A stretch of 19,855 bases of DNA, taken from positions 1 through 19,855 of the forward strand of contig JAGWMH010000006.1 in the NCBI GenBank assembly GCA_028871775.1, in the 5' to 3' direction. A program made the translations under genes and the position numbers. This document shows, piece by piece, positions 1 to 7,421 of the stretch; positions within the stretch are counted from its first letter, which is position 1; every line of letters begins with the position of its first letter. The notes beneath the pieces were generated by a model. The model did not search any database. It had not been told where the DNA came from and worked only from the letters and a program-made list of their open reading frames with translations. Source of the stretch: Betaproteobacteria bacterium (lineage in GTDB: Bacteria; Pseudomonadota; Gammaproteobacteria; Burkholderiales; Gallionellaceae).

Positions 1-402
1 AAGGCTTACGAGAAGAACCTGAAGAAGGGCAAGATCGTGGCGGGCGGTTCCACCATCAGCCAGCAATTGGCGAAGAATTTATTTCTCTCCACCAGGCGCA
101 CGCCGTGGCGCAAGGGCGAGGAAGCGCTCATCACGGTGATGCTGGAAAAGATGATGGATAAGCAGCGCATTTTTGAGATTTATCTGAATGTGATCGAATG
201 GGGCAACGGCGTGTTCGGTGCGGAAGCGGCGGCGCGGCATTACTACCACGTCAGCGCGGCGCAACTCTCCGCAGGCCAGGCCGCCAGGCTCGCCGCGATG
301 GTGCCCAATCCGCGTTACTACGACAAACATCGCGAAGCGCGCGGCCTGCTGCGCAAAACGGACATCATACTCGGGCGCATGAGCGACGCGGAAATTCCCT
401 GA
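1..402 (+). CDS. mtgA: Monofunctional biosynthetic peptidoglycan transglycosylase, 3' part
   Basis: The reading frame is open from the first base, so this is the C-terminal part of a gene that begins before the window. The product belongs to glycosyltransferase family 51, which polymerises lipid II into glycan strands at the outer face of the inner membrane. The visible sequence carries the family motif [16 protein letters not shown] (near residues 15-30 of the visible part), then [18 protein letters not shown] and a downstream [11 protein letters not shown] block. All are typical of GT51 domains. The frame stops shortly after these blocks with no transpeptidase domain, which points to the monofunctional enzyme MtgA rather than a class A penicillin-binding protein. 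The N-terminal membrane anchor and the first catalytic glutamate motif lie outside the window. In many betaproteobacteria mtgA follows aroE; that cannot be checked here. It ends 87 bases before mgtE on the same strand. Confidence 0.93.
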   Translation, partial: KAYEKNLKKGKIVAGGSTISQQLAKNLFLSTRRTPWRKGEEALITVMLEKMMDKQRIFEIYLNVIEWGNGVFGAEAAARHYYHVSAAQLSAGQAARLAAMVPNPRYYDKHREARGLLRKTDIILGRMSDAEIP

Positions 403-489
403 ACAGCCCAGCCCCTGAATCCGGCCAAATTTGCCGCGCAGCCGTGCGTTAATTTCTTTACAATAGCCGCCAATTTCAGGGCCGCAGCC

Positions 490-1944
490 ATGACCGAAGA
501 CCACGAACCCCATTACGCGGAAAACGTTCAGGATTACTTGCAACAGGTGTTGCACCTGTTGGACAAGCACGCGCTGGTCGAGGCTGTGGTGCACCAGCAG
601 GAGTTGCCGCGCGCGGACCGCCACGACCTGGTGGACAAGCTGCTGCACAAGCGGCATCTCGCCGAGCTGCGCGAGAAGCTGGGCACTCTGCACTCCGCCG
701 ACATTGCCTACATCCTGGAAGCCCTGCCCATCGAGCAGCGTTTGCTGGTGTGGGACCTGGTCAAGGCCGAGCGCGACGGCGAGATACTGATCGAGGTTTC
801 CGATGCGGTGCGCGAATCGCTGATCGCCGCCATGAGCCGCGAGGAGTTGCGCGAGGCGGCGGAACAGCTCGACACCGACGAGATCGCCGACCTGGCGCCG
901 GACCTGCCGCAGGCGGTGATGCGCGATGTGTTCAAGTCGCTGTCCATCGAAGAACGCGAGCAGTTGCGCGCGGCGATGTCTTACCCGGAAGATGCGGTCG
1001 GCGCGCTGATGGATTTCAACATGATCCATGTCCGCGAGGACATCACGCTGGAAGTGGTATCACGCTATCTGCGCCGTTTTGACGAACTGCCCGACCACAC
1101 CGACCAGGTGTTCGTGGTGGACCGCGATGACCGCTTCAAGGGCGTGCTGCCGATCAATCTCATCGTTGTCAACGAACCGGAAAAGATCGTCGGCAGCCTG
1201 ATGCTGACCGACACCATCACCCTGCGCCCGGACGACAAGGCCGACCAGGCCGCGCAGGCGTTTGAGCGCTACGACCTGGTTTCCGCGCCGGTGGTGGATG
1301 AAGACGGCAAACTGGTCGGGCGCGTGACGGTGAACGTGGTGCTGGACTTCATCCGCACCGAATCGGAAAGCGACGTTTTGAACATGGCCGGTTTGCGCGA
1401 AGAGGAAGATATTTTTGCCTCGGTATGGAAGAGCGCGCAAAACCGCTGGGTGTGGCTGGCACTGAATCTTTGCACCGCCTTCTTTGCTTCACGGGTGATT
1501 GGCAGCTTTGAAGGCACGATAGAAAAATTCGTCGCGCTGGCCACACTGATGCCCATCGTCGCGGGCATTGCCGGCAACTCGGCGAATCAAACCACTACCA
1601 TTATCATCCGCTCGCTGGCCTTGGGGCAAATCACCCAGGGCAATGCGCGCAGGCTGCTGCTCAAGGAACTGGCGGTTGGCGGATTTAATGGTCTGTTGTG
1701 GGGTGGAATTGCCGGTTTGTTCGCATACTTCCTGTACCACAGCGCAGCACTCGGCATCGTGATGACCGGAGCGATGCTGCTTAACCTGCTGGTGGGAGCA
1801 ACCGTAGGAATGGCCATTCCGCTCTTCATGCAGAAAATTGGGCGCGACCCGGCCATCGGCTCCAGCGTGATGATCACCGCCATCACCGACAGCGGCGGTT
1901 TCTTTATTTTCCTGGGGCTGGCGACTATATTCCTGGTTCGCTGA
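490..1944 (+). CDS. mgtE: Magnesium transporter MgtE
   Basis: A 484-residue protein of the MgtE family, the usual length. These inner-membrane Mg2+ channels are gated by cytosolic Mg2+ through their soluble domains. The N-terminal helical MgtE_N superhelix spans about residues 20-150 and contains repeated DEIADLAPDLP-like turns. Two CBS domains follow at about 155-275; the segment VISAPVVDEDGKLVGRV-like is visible near 260. The C-terminal half (about 315-484) holds around five membrane helices. The pore-region block LMPIVAGIAGNSANQ and the last helix with ITAITDSGGFF, which holds the conserved acidic pore residue, are both present. The ATG at 490 fits the family N-terminus, although its ribosome binding site is weak (CAGG about 8 bases upstream). 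A -10-like TACAAT lies at 459-464 without a convincing -35. No M-box or other riboswitch is seen in the 87-base leader. Confidence 0.95.
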   Translation: MTEDHEPHYAENVQDYLQQVLHLLDKHALVEAVVHQQELPRADRHDLVDKLLHKRHLAELREKLGTLHSADIAYILEALPIEQRLLVWDLVKAERDGEILIEVSDAVRESLIAAMSREELREAAEQLDTDEIADLAPDLPQAVMRDVFKSLSIEEREQLRAAMSYPEDAVGALMDFNMIHVREDITLEVVSRYLRRFDELPDHTDQVFVVDRDDRFKGVLPINLIVVNEPEKIVGSLMLTDTITLRPDDKADQAAQAFERYDLVSAPVVDEDGKLVGRVTVNVVLDFIRTESESDVLNMAGLREEEDIFASVWKSAQNRWVWLALNLCTAFFASRVIGSFEGTIEKFVALATLMPIVAGIAGNSANQTTTIIIRSLALGQITQGNARRLLLKELAVGGFNGLLWGGIAGLFAYFLYHSAALGIVMTGAMLLNLLVGATVGMAIPLFMQKIGRDPAIGSSVMITAITDSGGFFIFLGLATIFLVR

Positions 1945-2017
1945 CCCTGGGAAAGCGGTTGGCGGAGTGATAAAAATACGGCCAGCTTACCAGCAGGCGC
2001 CCCATGTTCTGGCCTTG

Positions 2018-2037
2018 CCGCTTCATGCGTGAAGCGG
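2018..2037. terminator. Hairpin between convergent mgtE and cytochrome c genes
   Basis: A perfect 8-bp stem CCGCTTCA / TGAAGCGG with a TGCG loop sits 4 bases from the cytochrome stop codon and 73 bases past the mgtE stop. Its position between two converging genes suggests transcript ends, but there is no T-run on either strand. It is therefore not a classic Rho-independent terminator and may only protect 3' ends. Confidence 0.4.
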
Positions 2038-2041
2038 ACGC

Positions 2042-2359
2042 CTACTTAAGCGACAGCACCCACTGTACGATACCCTTGATGTCTCCGTCGCTTACCGACA
2101 TGGCTGTGGCCGGCATGGGCATTTTGCCCCATACACCAGCACCGCCGCTACGCACCTTCTTTTCCAGCGCGGCTTGCGCGCCCTTGTCATTCTTGTATTT
2201 TGCGGCGACTTCCCTGAAAGGCGGGCCAAGCAGCTTATTGTCAACTGCGTGACAGGTCATGCAGTTGCTGTTCTTCGCCAGCACCTCACCGCTCTCGGCG
2301 AGCGCGTTACCTGCAAAAACCAAACCTGCTGCCAACATAACCAGATAACGAGTACTCAT
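2042..2359 (-). CDS. Small periplasmic class I c-type cytochrome
   Basis: A 105-residue protein with a signal peptide (about residues 1-21, cleavage after ALA) and a single haem-binding motif, CMTCH, at 33-37. VWGKMPMPA at 77-83 supplies the methionine axial ligand, probably M82. The fold and size match the c551/c552 family of soluble electron carriers that shuttle electrons to terminal oxidases or nitrite reductases. The frame can be extended to an ATG at 2371. I prefer the ATG at 2359 because GGAGA lies a few bases before it and the signal peptide then begins with a normal MSTRY. A plausible sigma-70 promoter lies upstream (2390-2419). The gene stands alone, convergent with mgtE, so its redox partner cannot be read from context. 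Confidence 0.9.
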   Translation of the reverse strand: MSTRYLVMLAAGLVFAGNALAESGEVLAKNSNCMTCHAVDNKLLGPPFREVAAKYKNDKGAQAALEKKVRSGGAGVWGKMPMPATAMSVSDGDIKGIVQWVLSLK

Positions 2360-2389
2360 TGATGTCTCCATTATTGAACAACGGCCAGT

Positions 2390-2419
2390 ACTTTAAAGCA
2401 GCCGCTCATTCCAAGTCAA
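2390..2419 (-). promoter_or_regulatory. Putative sigma-70 promoter of the cytochrome c gene
   Basis: Read on the minus strand, TTGACT (2419-2414) and TAAAGT (2395-2390) are separated by 18 bases. They match the -35 consensus at 5 of 6 positions and the -10 at 4 of 6. The -10 lies about 30 bases before the chosen ATG. This is prediction from sequence only. Confidence 0.45.
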
Positions 2420-2775
2420 CAAACGGTCGCAAAATCTCGTTCCCGTTATGGACGCGCCGCACAGCGTCAGGCAGGAAATATGGCATTCGCTCCACTCAGC
2501 CAGTTGCGGGACAAAGTTAGAGCTCGTCCGGTTTGTGGAGTTGACTTTATTTTTCAAACTGGACATCATCCGCTTTTCATTGTCGCACCGGTCCCTTACG
2601 ATGTGGCTTGTGCTGAAAATATTATACGGAGATATGTAATGGTTTCTAATAGCAATTACGGTTCGGGCACTATGCCGGCGCCATCTGCCACCCTGGTTAG
2701 TGTGGTGGAGTTTGGGTTTATACCGGTGTGTGGGGCGAAGCGTCGCAACCACCTGATCAAGGAGTGAGCCGCGCC
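2420..2775. other. Intergenic region upstream of sspA without a recognised gene
   Basis: About 350 bases, more AT-rich than the neighbouring genes, with no recognisable protein. It contains a possible plus-strand promoter, TTGACT (2541-2546), 17 bases, CATCAT (2564-2569), and an isolated TATTAT at 2620-2625. The only reasonable small reading frame is 2639-2767 (42 codons), which has GGAG 7 bases before its ATG and ends 8 bases before sspA. It resembles nothing I know and could be a leader peptide or chance. In many betaproteobacteria petABC precede sspA; no trace of petC is visible here. Confidence 0.5.
2541..2569 (+). promoter_or_regulatory. Possible sigma-70 promoter for sspA-sspB
   Basis: TTGACT and CATCAT with a 17-base spacer match the consensus at 5/6 and 4/6 positions. 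This would give an sspA leader of about 200 bases. It is the best-scoring pair I could find by eye in the region, and the evidence is weak. Confidence 0.3.
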
Positions 2776-3375
2776 ATGATGACGCTTTACTCGGGAACAA
2801 CCGACCCGTTCAGCCAACGTTGCCGCATCGTCTTGTTTGAAAAAGGCATGGACTTTCAGGTCATTGATGTGGACATGTTCAACAAGCCGGAAGATCTTGC
2901 GGTGGTGAACCCATATAACAGGGTGCCGGTGTTGGTGGAACGCGACCTGGTTCTGTATGAGGCCAATATCATCAACGAATATATCGATGAGCGCTTCCCG
3001 CACCCGCAGCTGATGCCGGCTGATCCGGTGATGCGCGCGCGCGCGCGGCTGTTCCTGCACCGCTTTGAAAATGAGTTGTTTTGCCATATAGGCCCCATCG
3101 AACACGGTGCGCAAAAAGTCGCCGACAAGGCGCGTCAAGCAGTGCGCGACAATTTGACGCAGATTGCCCCGGTATTTGCCAAGCAGAAATACATGCTGGG
3201 TGATGAATTCTCCATGCTTGACGTGGCAATCGCGCCGTTGCTGTGGCGGCTGGACCATTATGGCATCCAGCTCGACAAGGATGCGGCACCGCTGATGAAG
3301 TATGCCGAGCGGCTGTTTTCGCGCCCGGCCTATATCGAGGCGATGACACCCGCGGAAAAAGCGATGCGCAAGTGA
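2776..3375 (+). CDS. sspA: Stringent starvation protein A, GST-fold RNA polymerase-associated regulator
   Basis: A 199-residue protein of the SspA family, which has a glutathione S-transferase fold but acts by binding RNA polymerase during starvation and acid stress. The N-terminal thioredoxin-like half (residues 1-80) contains LYSGTTDPFSQRCRIVLFEKG and the conserved NPYNRVPVLVERDLVLYEANII. The helical C-terminal half starts with the SspA-typical YIDERFPHPQLMPADPV. The usual family text reads TTCPFS; here the cysteine is aspartate, consistent with SspA not needing GST catalysis. The frame is open further upstream (to 2728), but AAGGAG at 2759-2764 and the family N-terminus choose the ATG at 2776 (the ATG at 2779 is also possible). 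It overlaps sspB by four bases (GTGA), indicating coupled translation. Confidence 0.95.
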   Translation: MMTLYSGTTDPFSQRCRIVLFEKGMDFQVIDVDMFNKPEDLAVVNPYNRVPVLVERDLVLYEANIINEYIDERFPHPQLMPADPVMRARARLFLHRFENELFCHIGPIEHGAQKVADKARQAVRDNLTQIAPVFAKQKYMLGDEFSMLDVAIAPLLWRLDHYGIQLDKDAAPLMKYAERLFSRPAYIEAMTPAEKAMRK

Positions 3376-3773
3376 GCGATTTATCCACCAAGCCCTACCT
3401 GTTACGCGCAATTTACGACTGGTGTGCCGATAGCGGCCTGACCCCCTATCTGGCGGTGCGGGTGGATGAGGCAACGCGGGTGCCGATGGCTTACATCAAG
3501 GATGGCGAGATCGTGCTCAATCTGAGCGTGGATGCGGTGAAAAACCTGCACTTGGGCAACGACGAAATTACCTGCGGCGGACGATTTGGCGGCGTGCCGC
3601 ACGAGATCGTCGTGCCGATGGCTGCGGTGATCGGAATCTTCGCCAAGGAAACGGGCCAGGGACTGGTGTTCCAGGGGCAGGAATCTGCGCCGACGCCGCC
3701 CGGCGGTGATGATGGCGGCAAGCCGCCTGAAAATCCCCCCCCGGACAAGCCGCGCCTCAGGGTGGTGAAATAA
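3372..3773 (+). CDS. sspB: Stringent starvation protein B, ClpXP adaptor
   Basis: A 133-residue SspB, an adaptor that delivers ssrA-tagged peptides to the ClpXP protease. The globular substrate-binding domain covers about residues 5-100, with YLLRAIYDWCADSGLTPYL, the IVLNLS strand and FGGVPHEIVVPMAAVIGIFAKE. A flexible linker rich in proline, glycine and aspartate (about 105-127) leads to the conserved C-terminal tail LRVVK, which docks on the ClpX N-domain. The start is GTG at 3372, inside the sspA stop (GTGA). An ATG further upstream in the frame lies within sspA and would add residues foreign to the family. The sspA-sspB pair is conserved in beta- and gammaproteobacteria. Its stop codon runs into the terminator at 3772-3805. 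Confidence 0.95.
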   Translation: MSDLSTKPYLLRAIYDWCADSGLTPYLAVRVDEATRVPMAYIKDGEIVLNLSVDAVKNLHLGNDEITCGGRFGGVPHEIVVPMAAVIGIFAKETGQGLVFQGQESAPTPPGGDDGGKPPENPPPDKPRLRVVK

Positions 3774-3805
3774 AAAAAGCCGCAGAAACATCCTGCGGCT
3801 TTTTT
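3772..3805. terminator. Bidirectional Rho-independent terminator between sspB and rpoH
   Basis: The stem GCCGCAG (3779-3785) / CTGCGGC (3793-3799) has a 7-base loop, seven A on the left and six T on the right. The structure works on both strands and so can end both the sspAB and the rpoH transcripts. The sspB TAA stop is part of the A-run. Confidence 0.93.
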
Positions 3806-3817
3806 ACTGCCTGCCTC

Positions 3818-4675
3818 TTAGCTGGCAGATGTCAGCGCAGTCTGCATTTTTGCCATCGCCTTTTGCTCGATCTGGCGTATGCGTTCGGCTGATACGCCGA
3901 ACTCGTCCGCCAGTTCGTGCAGCGTCGCGGTTTCGCCTTCGCGCAGCCAGCGCGCCTCGATGATGCGGCGGCTGCGTTCATCCAGCCCTGCCAGTGCTTG
4001 TGCCAGGCCTGCGCTGTTCAGCGTTTCCAGCTGTTTCTGTTCCAGCAGGCGGGAGGGTTCGTCTTCCGTAGCGGCGGCCAGGTAGGCAATGGGCGCATAG
4101 CTGTCATCCTCGTCATTCGCCCCGGGTTCCAGTGCCACTTCATGGCCATTGAAACGGGCTTCCATTTCTGCCACGTCGCTGGTGCTGACATTCAGTTCGC
4201 GCGCGATGGCTTGCGCTTCCTGTGGCTTGAGCGATGCCGATCCCTGCTTCATGCTGCGCAGGTTGAAGAACAGCTTGCGCTGTGCCTTGGTGGTGGCGAT
4301 CTTGACCAGACGCCAGTTGCGCAGGATGTATTCGTGCATTTCAGCGCGTATCCAGTGCAGCGCAAACGACACCAGGCGCACGCCGCGTTCCGGATCGTAG
4401 CGCTTGACTGCCTTCATCAGCCCGATATTGCCCTCTTGTATCAGGTCTGCCTGTGGCAGCCCGTAACCGGCGTAGCCGCGCGCCACGCTGACCACCAGGC
4501 GCAGATGGGATACGATAAGCTGGCGCGCCGCCTCCAGATCGTTATTTTGACGGAAGCGGGTTGCCAACCCGAACTCTTCCTCCTGCGTCAGCATGGGAAA
4601 ACGGTTTACCGTCTGGATATAGCTTTCCAGGCTGCCAACGGCAGAGGGTAACGGTAATGCCAATGCATGATTCAT
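3818..4675 (-). CDS. rpoH: RNA polymerase heat-shock sigma factor sigma-32
   Basis: A 285-residue group 3 sigma factor directing transcription of chaperone and protease genes. Region 2 is clear at about 55-125 ([33 protein letters not shown] and the promoter-melting [21 protein letters not shown]). The RpoH box QRKLFFNLR at 132-140 separates this protein from RpoD and RpoS. Region 4.2 near the C-terminus holds the helix-turn-helix [23 protein letters not shown]. The frame extends 11 codons further, but AAGGAG 9 bases before the ATG at 4675 and the family start MNHAL fix this start. It lies downstream of ftsX on the same strand, a classic arrangement, and is preceded by a CIRCE operator (4702-4728), so HrcA repression is likely. 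Confidence 0.96.
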   Translation of the reverse strand: MNHALALPLPSAVGSLESYIQTVNRFPMLTQEEEFGLATRFRQNNDLEAARQLIVSHLRLVVSVARGYAGYGLPQADLIQEGNIGLMKAVKRYDPERGVRLVSFALHWIRAEMHEYILRNWRLVKIATTKAQRKLFFNLRSMKQGSASLKPQEAQAIARELNVSTSDVAEMEARFNGHEVALEPGANDEDDSYAPIAYLAAATEDEPSRLLEQKQLETLNSAGLAQALAGLDERSRRIIEARWLREGETATLHELADEFGVSAERIRQIEQKAMAKMQTALTSAS

Positions 4676-4698
4676 GGTTGCAATCTCCTTGTGGGGGA

Positions 4699-4728
4699 AT
4701 ACTAGCACTCTCGCGGTTCGAGTGCCAG
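4699..4728 (-). promoter_or_regulatory. Predicted rpoH promoter overlapped by CIRCE
   Basis: On the minus strand CTGGCA (4728-4723) and TAGTAT (4704-4699) are separated by 18 bases, each matching 4 of 6 sigma-70 consensus positions. The -10 lies 24 bases before the rpoH ATG, giving a short leader that includes the AAGGAG ribosome binding site. The CIRCE arms fill the space between the two hexamers. Confidence 0.45.
4702..4728. promoter_or_regulatory. CIRCE element (HrcA operator) upstream of rpoH
   Basis: The sequence CTAGCACTC, then nine bases, then GAGTGCCAG matches the consensus TTAGCACTC-N9-GAGTGCTAA at 16 of 18 arm positions, and the spacer is exactly nine bases. It sits 27 to 53 bases upstream of the rpoH ATG, over the likely promoter. 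CIRCE is the binding site of the heat-sensitive repressor HrcA. Control of rpoH by HrcA has been proposed for betaproteobacteria. Confidence 0.88.
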
Positions 4729-4764
4729 AGTAAAAAAAGATTCCCGAGCCTAGCTCTTGGCCTT

Positions 4765-5669
4765 TTAGTGCGGCTCAGCCCGCCACAGGTGCTGCGCCAC
4801 CGACAGCCAGGCGCCCAGCCAGCCGAGGTAGGCGGAGAAACCCAGCAGGGCGAGGGTGTTATCTGCGGAAGGGGGGCGCAGGGTGAAGTTGCTGGCATAC
4901 AGTTGCACCAGCCCGGCGAGGCTGCCGTTGAGCAGGTGCACGCTGGCAACGACGATGAGCCACGCCGCTACACCGCCCAGCAGGCCCTGCAACAGGCCGA
5001 AATACAGGAATGGCCGGCGGATGAAGGCATTGGTGGCGCCGATCAGTTTGGACACCTCGATCTCATCGCGCCGGGTGAGGATTTGCAGGCGGATGGTGTT
5101 GAAAGTGACGGCCACCAGCGCGAAGCTGAGCAGCACGGCGAGAATCAGCACCGCCAGCCGGCCGAACCTGAGCAGCGCTTCCAGCTTGCGCGCCCAGGCC
5201 GAATCCAGTTGCACATGCTCCAGCCGGGGCCATTTCTGCAATTCATTGCGCAGGGCTTCCAGCGCCTGTGAATCCAGTTTTTTCGGGTAAACAACAAAGG
5301 CATCCGGCAGCGGGTTCTGCGTCAGCCCGCCGATTACATCCGTCAGCCCGGTGGTGCGTTTGATCTGCTCCAACGCCTGCTCACGCGACACGAATTCGGC
5401 CTGCCCCACTGCCTCGTGCTGCTTCAATTGTTTGCCGATGCGGGCGATGTCGTCGCGGCTGGCGTCCATGCTCAGGAACACGCTGATCTGCGGCGTGCCG
5501 GCCACCTGTTCGGCCAGGCTCTGTACATTCTGCAACAGCACATACATGCCTGCCGGCAGGCTGAGCGCGATGCCGATGACCAGAATGTTCAGCAGGCTGG
5601 ATACCGGTGTGGCGCGGAGGCGGCGCAGGGTGAACAGCAGCACGCGGACATGTTGTACCAGCCAGCTTC

Positions 5670-5673
<4 letters not shown>
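4765..5673 (-). CDS. ftsX: Cell division protein FtsX
   Basis: A 302-residue inner-membrane partner of FtsE. The FtsEX complex sits at the divisome and activates periplasmic amidases through their activator proteins. A cytoplasmic N-terminal segment rich in arginine leads to a first membrane helix (about residues 24-48, LLNILVIGIALSLPAGMYVLL). A periplasmic domain follows (about 50-165), then three more helices near 172-195, 222-248 and 272-295. The stretch RDEIEVSKLIGATNAFIRRPFLYFGLLQG between helices 2 and 3 is the typical FtsX/MacB coupling region. The start ATG overlaps the ftsE stop (ATGA at 5673-5670), so translation is coupled. Ninety bases separate its stop from the rpoH ATG. The length matches the family. 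Confidence 0.95.
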
Positions 5674-6319
<646 letters not shown>

Positions 6320-6323
<4 letters not shown>

Positions 6324-7312
6324 TCGCCCAATCCCAGCAGTGCCGCGACGAAGTCTTCCGCCGCAAACGGGCGCAAGTCATCCAGCCCTTCGCCCACGCC
6401 GATGAAACGCACCGGGATGGGATGCGCCCTGGCGATGGCGGCAATCACCCCGCCTTTGGCGGTGCCGTCCAGCTTGGTGAGCACCAGCCCGGTGACGCCC
6501 AGCGCCGCGTCGAATGCCTTGACCTGGGAGAGCGCGTTCTGTCCGGTATTCGCGTCCAGCACCAGCAAGACTTCATGCGGTGCGTCCGGCAGTGCCTTGG
6601 CGATGACACGTTTGACCTTTTTGATTTCTTCCATCAGGTGCGCCTGGGTGGACAAGCGTCCGGCGGTGTCCGCCAGCACCACGTCTATCTTGCGTGCCAC
6701 GGCCGCCTGCACCGCATCGTAAATCACGGCGGCGGGGTCGCCGCTCTGCTGGGCGATGACGGTGACGTTGTTGCGTGCCCCCCATTCCATCAACTGCTCG
6801 CGCGCCGCGGCGCGGAAGGTGTCGCCCGCCGCCAGCAGCACCGACTTGCCCTGCCCCTGGAAATATTTTGCCAGCTTGCCGATGGAAGTGGTCTTGCCCG
6901 CACCGTTCACTCCGGCCAGCATGATGACGAAAGGCTGGTGCGTGCCGGTATCCAGCGCCTGGGCCAGCGGCTTGAGCAGCTTGAGCAGGCACTGTGCCAG
7001 CGCCTCCTTGAGCTGGCCAGCTTCGGTGTAGCGGTGCTCCCTGACCTGGTGGTGCAGCTCGGCCAGCAGGAAGCGGGTGGCATCCATGCCGACATCGGCG
7101 GTGATCAGGATGGTCTCCAGCTCTTCATACAGATCATCGTCTATCTTGCCGCCGCGGCTGAACAGGTCGGTCAATTGGCTGCCGGTGCGCGACAGCCCGC
7201 TCTTCAGCCGGCTGAGCCAGCCGCGCTTTTCGGATGCGGGCAGGTCGCGTTGATCGGCTACGGCTGGCTCAGCCGTGTTGTCAGTAGGGGTTTTTTTCAG
7301 GAAACCAAACAT
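6320..7312 (-). CDS. ftsY: Signal recognition particle receptor FtsY
   Basis: A 330-residue SRP GTPase that docks the Ffh-ribosome complex at the membrane for co-translational insertion of inner-membrane proteins. The N-terminal acidic A region is very short (about residues 8-30), followed by the helical N domain (about 30-115). The GTPase domain has G1 GVNGAGKTT (134-142), the SRP-specific DTFRAAAREQL (164-174), G3 DTAGRL (215-220), G4 TKLD (279-282) and the DGTAKGG motif after it. The ATG at 7312 gives the usual start MFGFLKK. The frame runs on to 7348, but those residues are not family-like. It is the first gene of the ftsY-ftsE-ftsX operon and diverges from the M16 peptidase gene. Confidence 0.95.
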
Positions 7313-7421
7313 GGTGTGGGCTAGTCGGAAGACAACGAAATAGCGCATAATGCGCGTCTGTCACGGCGGCTGTTGCCGCCGCCTTTATTCTATGCTGATT
7401 GAGTCGGTTTGGGCTATAAAA
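7313..7421. promoter_or_regulatory. Divergent intergenic region with a 13-base palindrome
   Basis: This region separates ftsY (minus) from the first M16 peptidase gene (plus) and should hold both promoters. It contains a perfect palindrome, GCGCAT-A-ATGCGC (7343-7355), that could be an operator. I could not identify convincing -35/-10 pairs by eye. Confidence 0.35.

Noticed and set aside
459..464. TACAAT as a promoter -10 for mgtE
   Set aside because: The hexamer is good (5 of 6), but no -35 hexamer is found at 16-19 bases; too weak for a feature.
413..481. CCCTGAA / TTCAGGG inverted repeat in the mgtE leader
   Set aside because: Arms of only 7 bases separated by 55 bases; likely chance, and no M-box-like structure is present.
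79..1029. Long minus-strand reading frame opposite mtgA/mgtE, and similar long antisense frames at 7281-9305, 8521-10020 and 15777-17048
   Set aside because: Shadows caused by GC-rich codon use; histidine/arginine/glutamine-rich translations with no domains, opposite well-identified genes.
2393..2800. 135-residue minus-strand reading frame upstream of the cytochrome gene
   Set aside because: Composition unlike a protein, no family resemblance, overlaps the sspA start and the likely cytochrome promoter.
4738..4765. Terminator between ftsX and rpoH (GAGC-TAG-GCTC followed by T7)
   Set aside because: The stem is only 4 bp and the T-run begins several bases after it; too weak to call although the T-run is notable.
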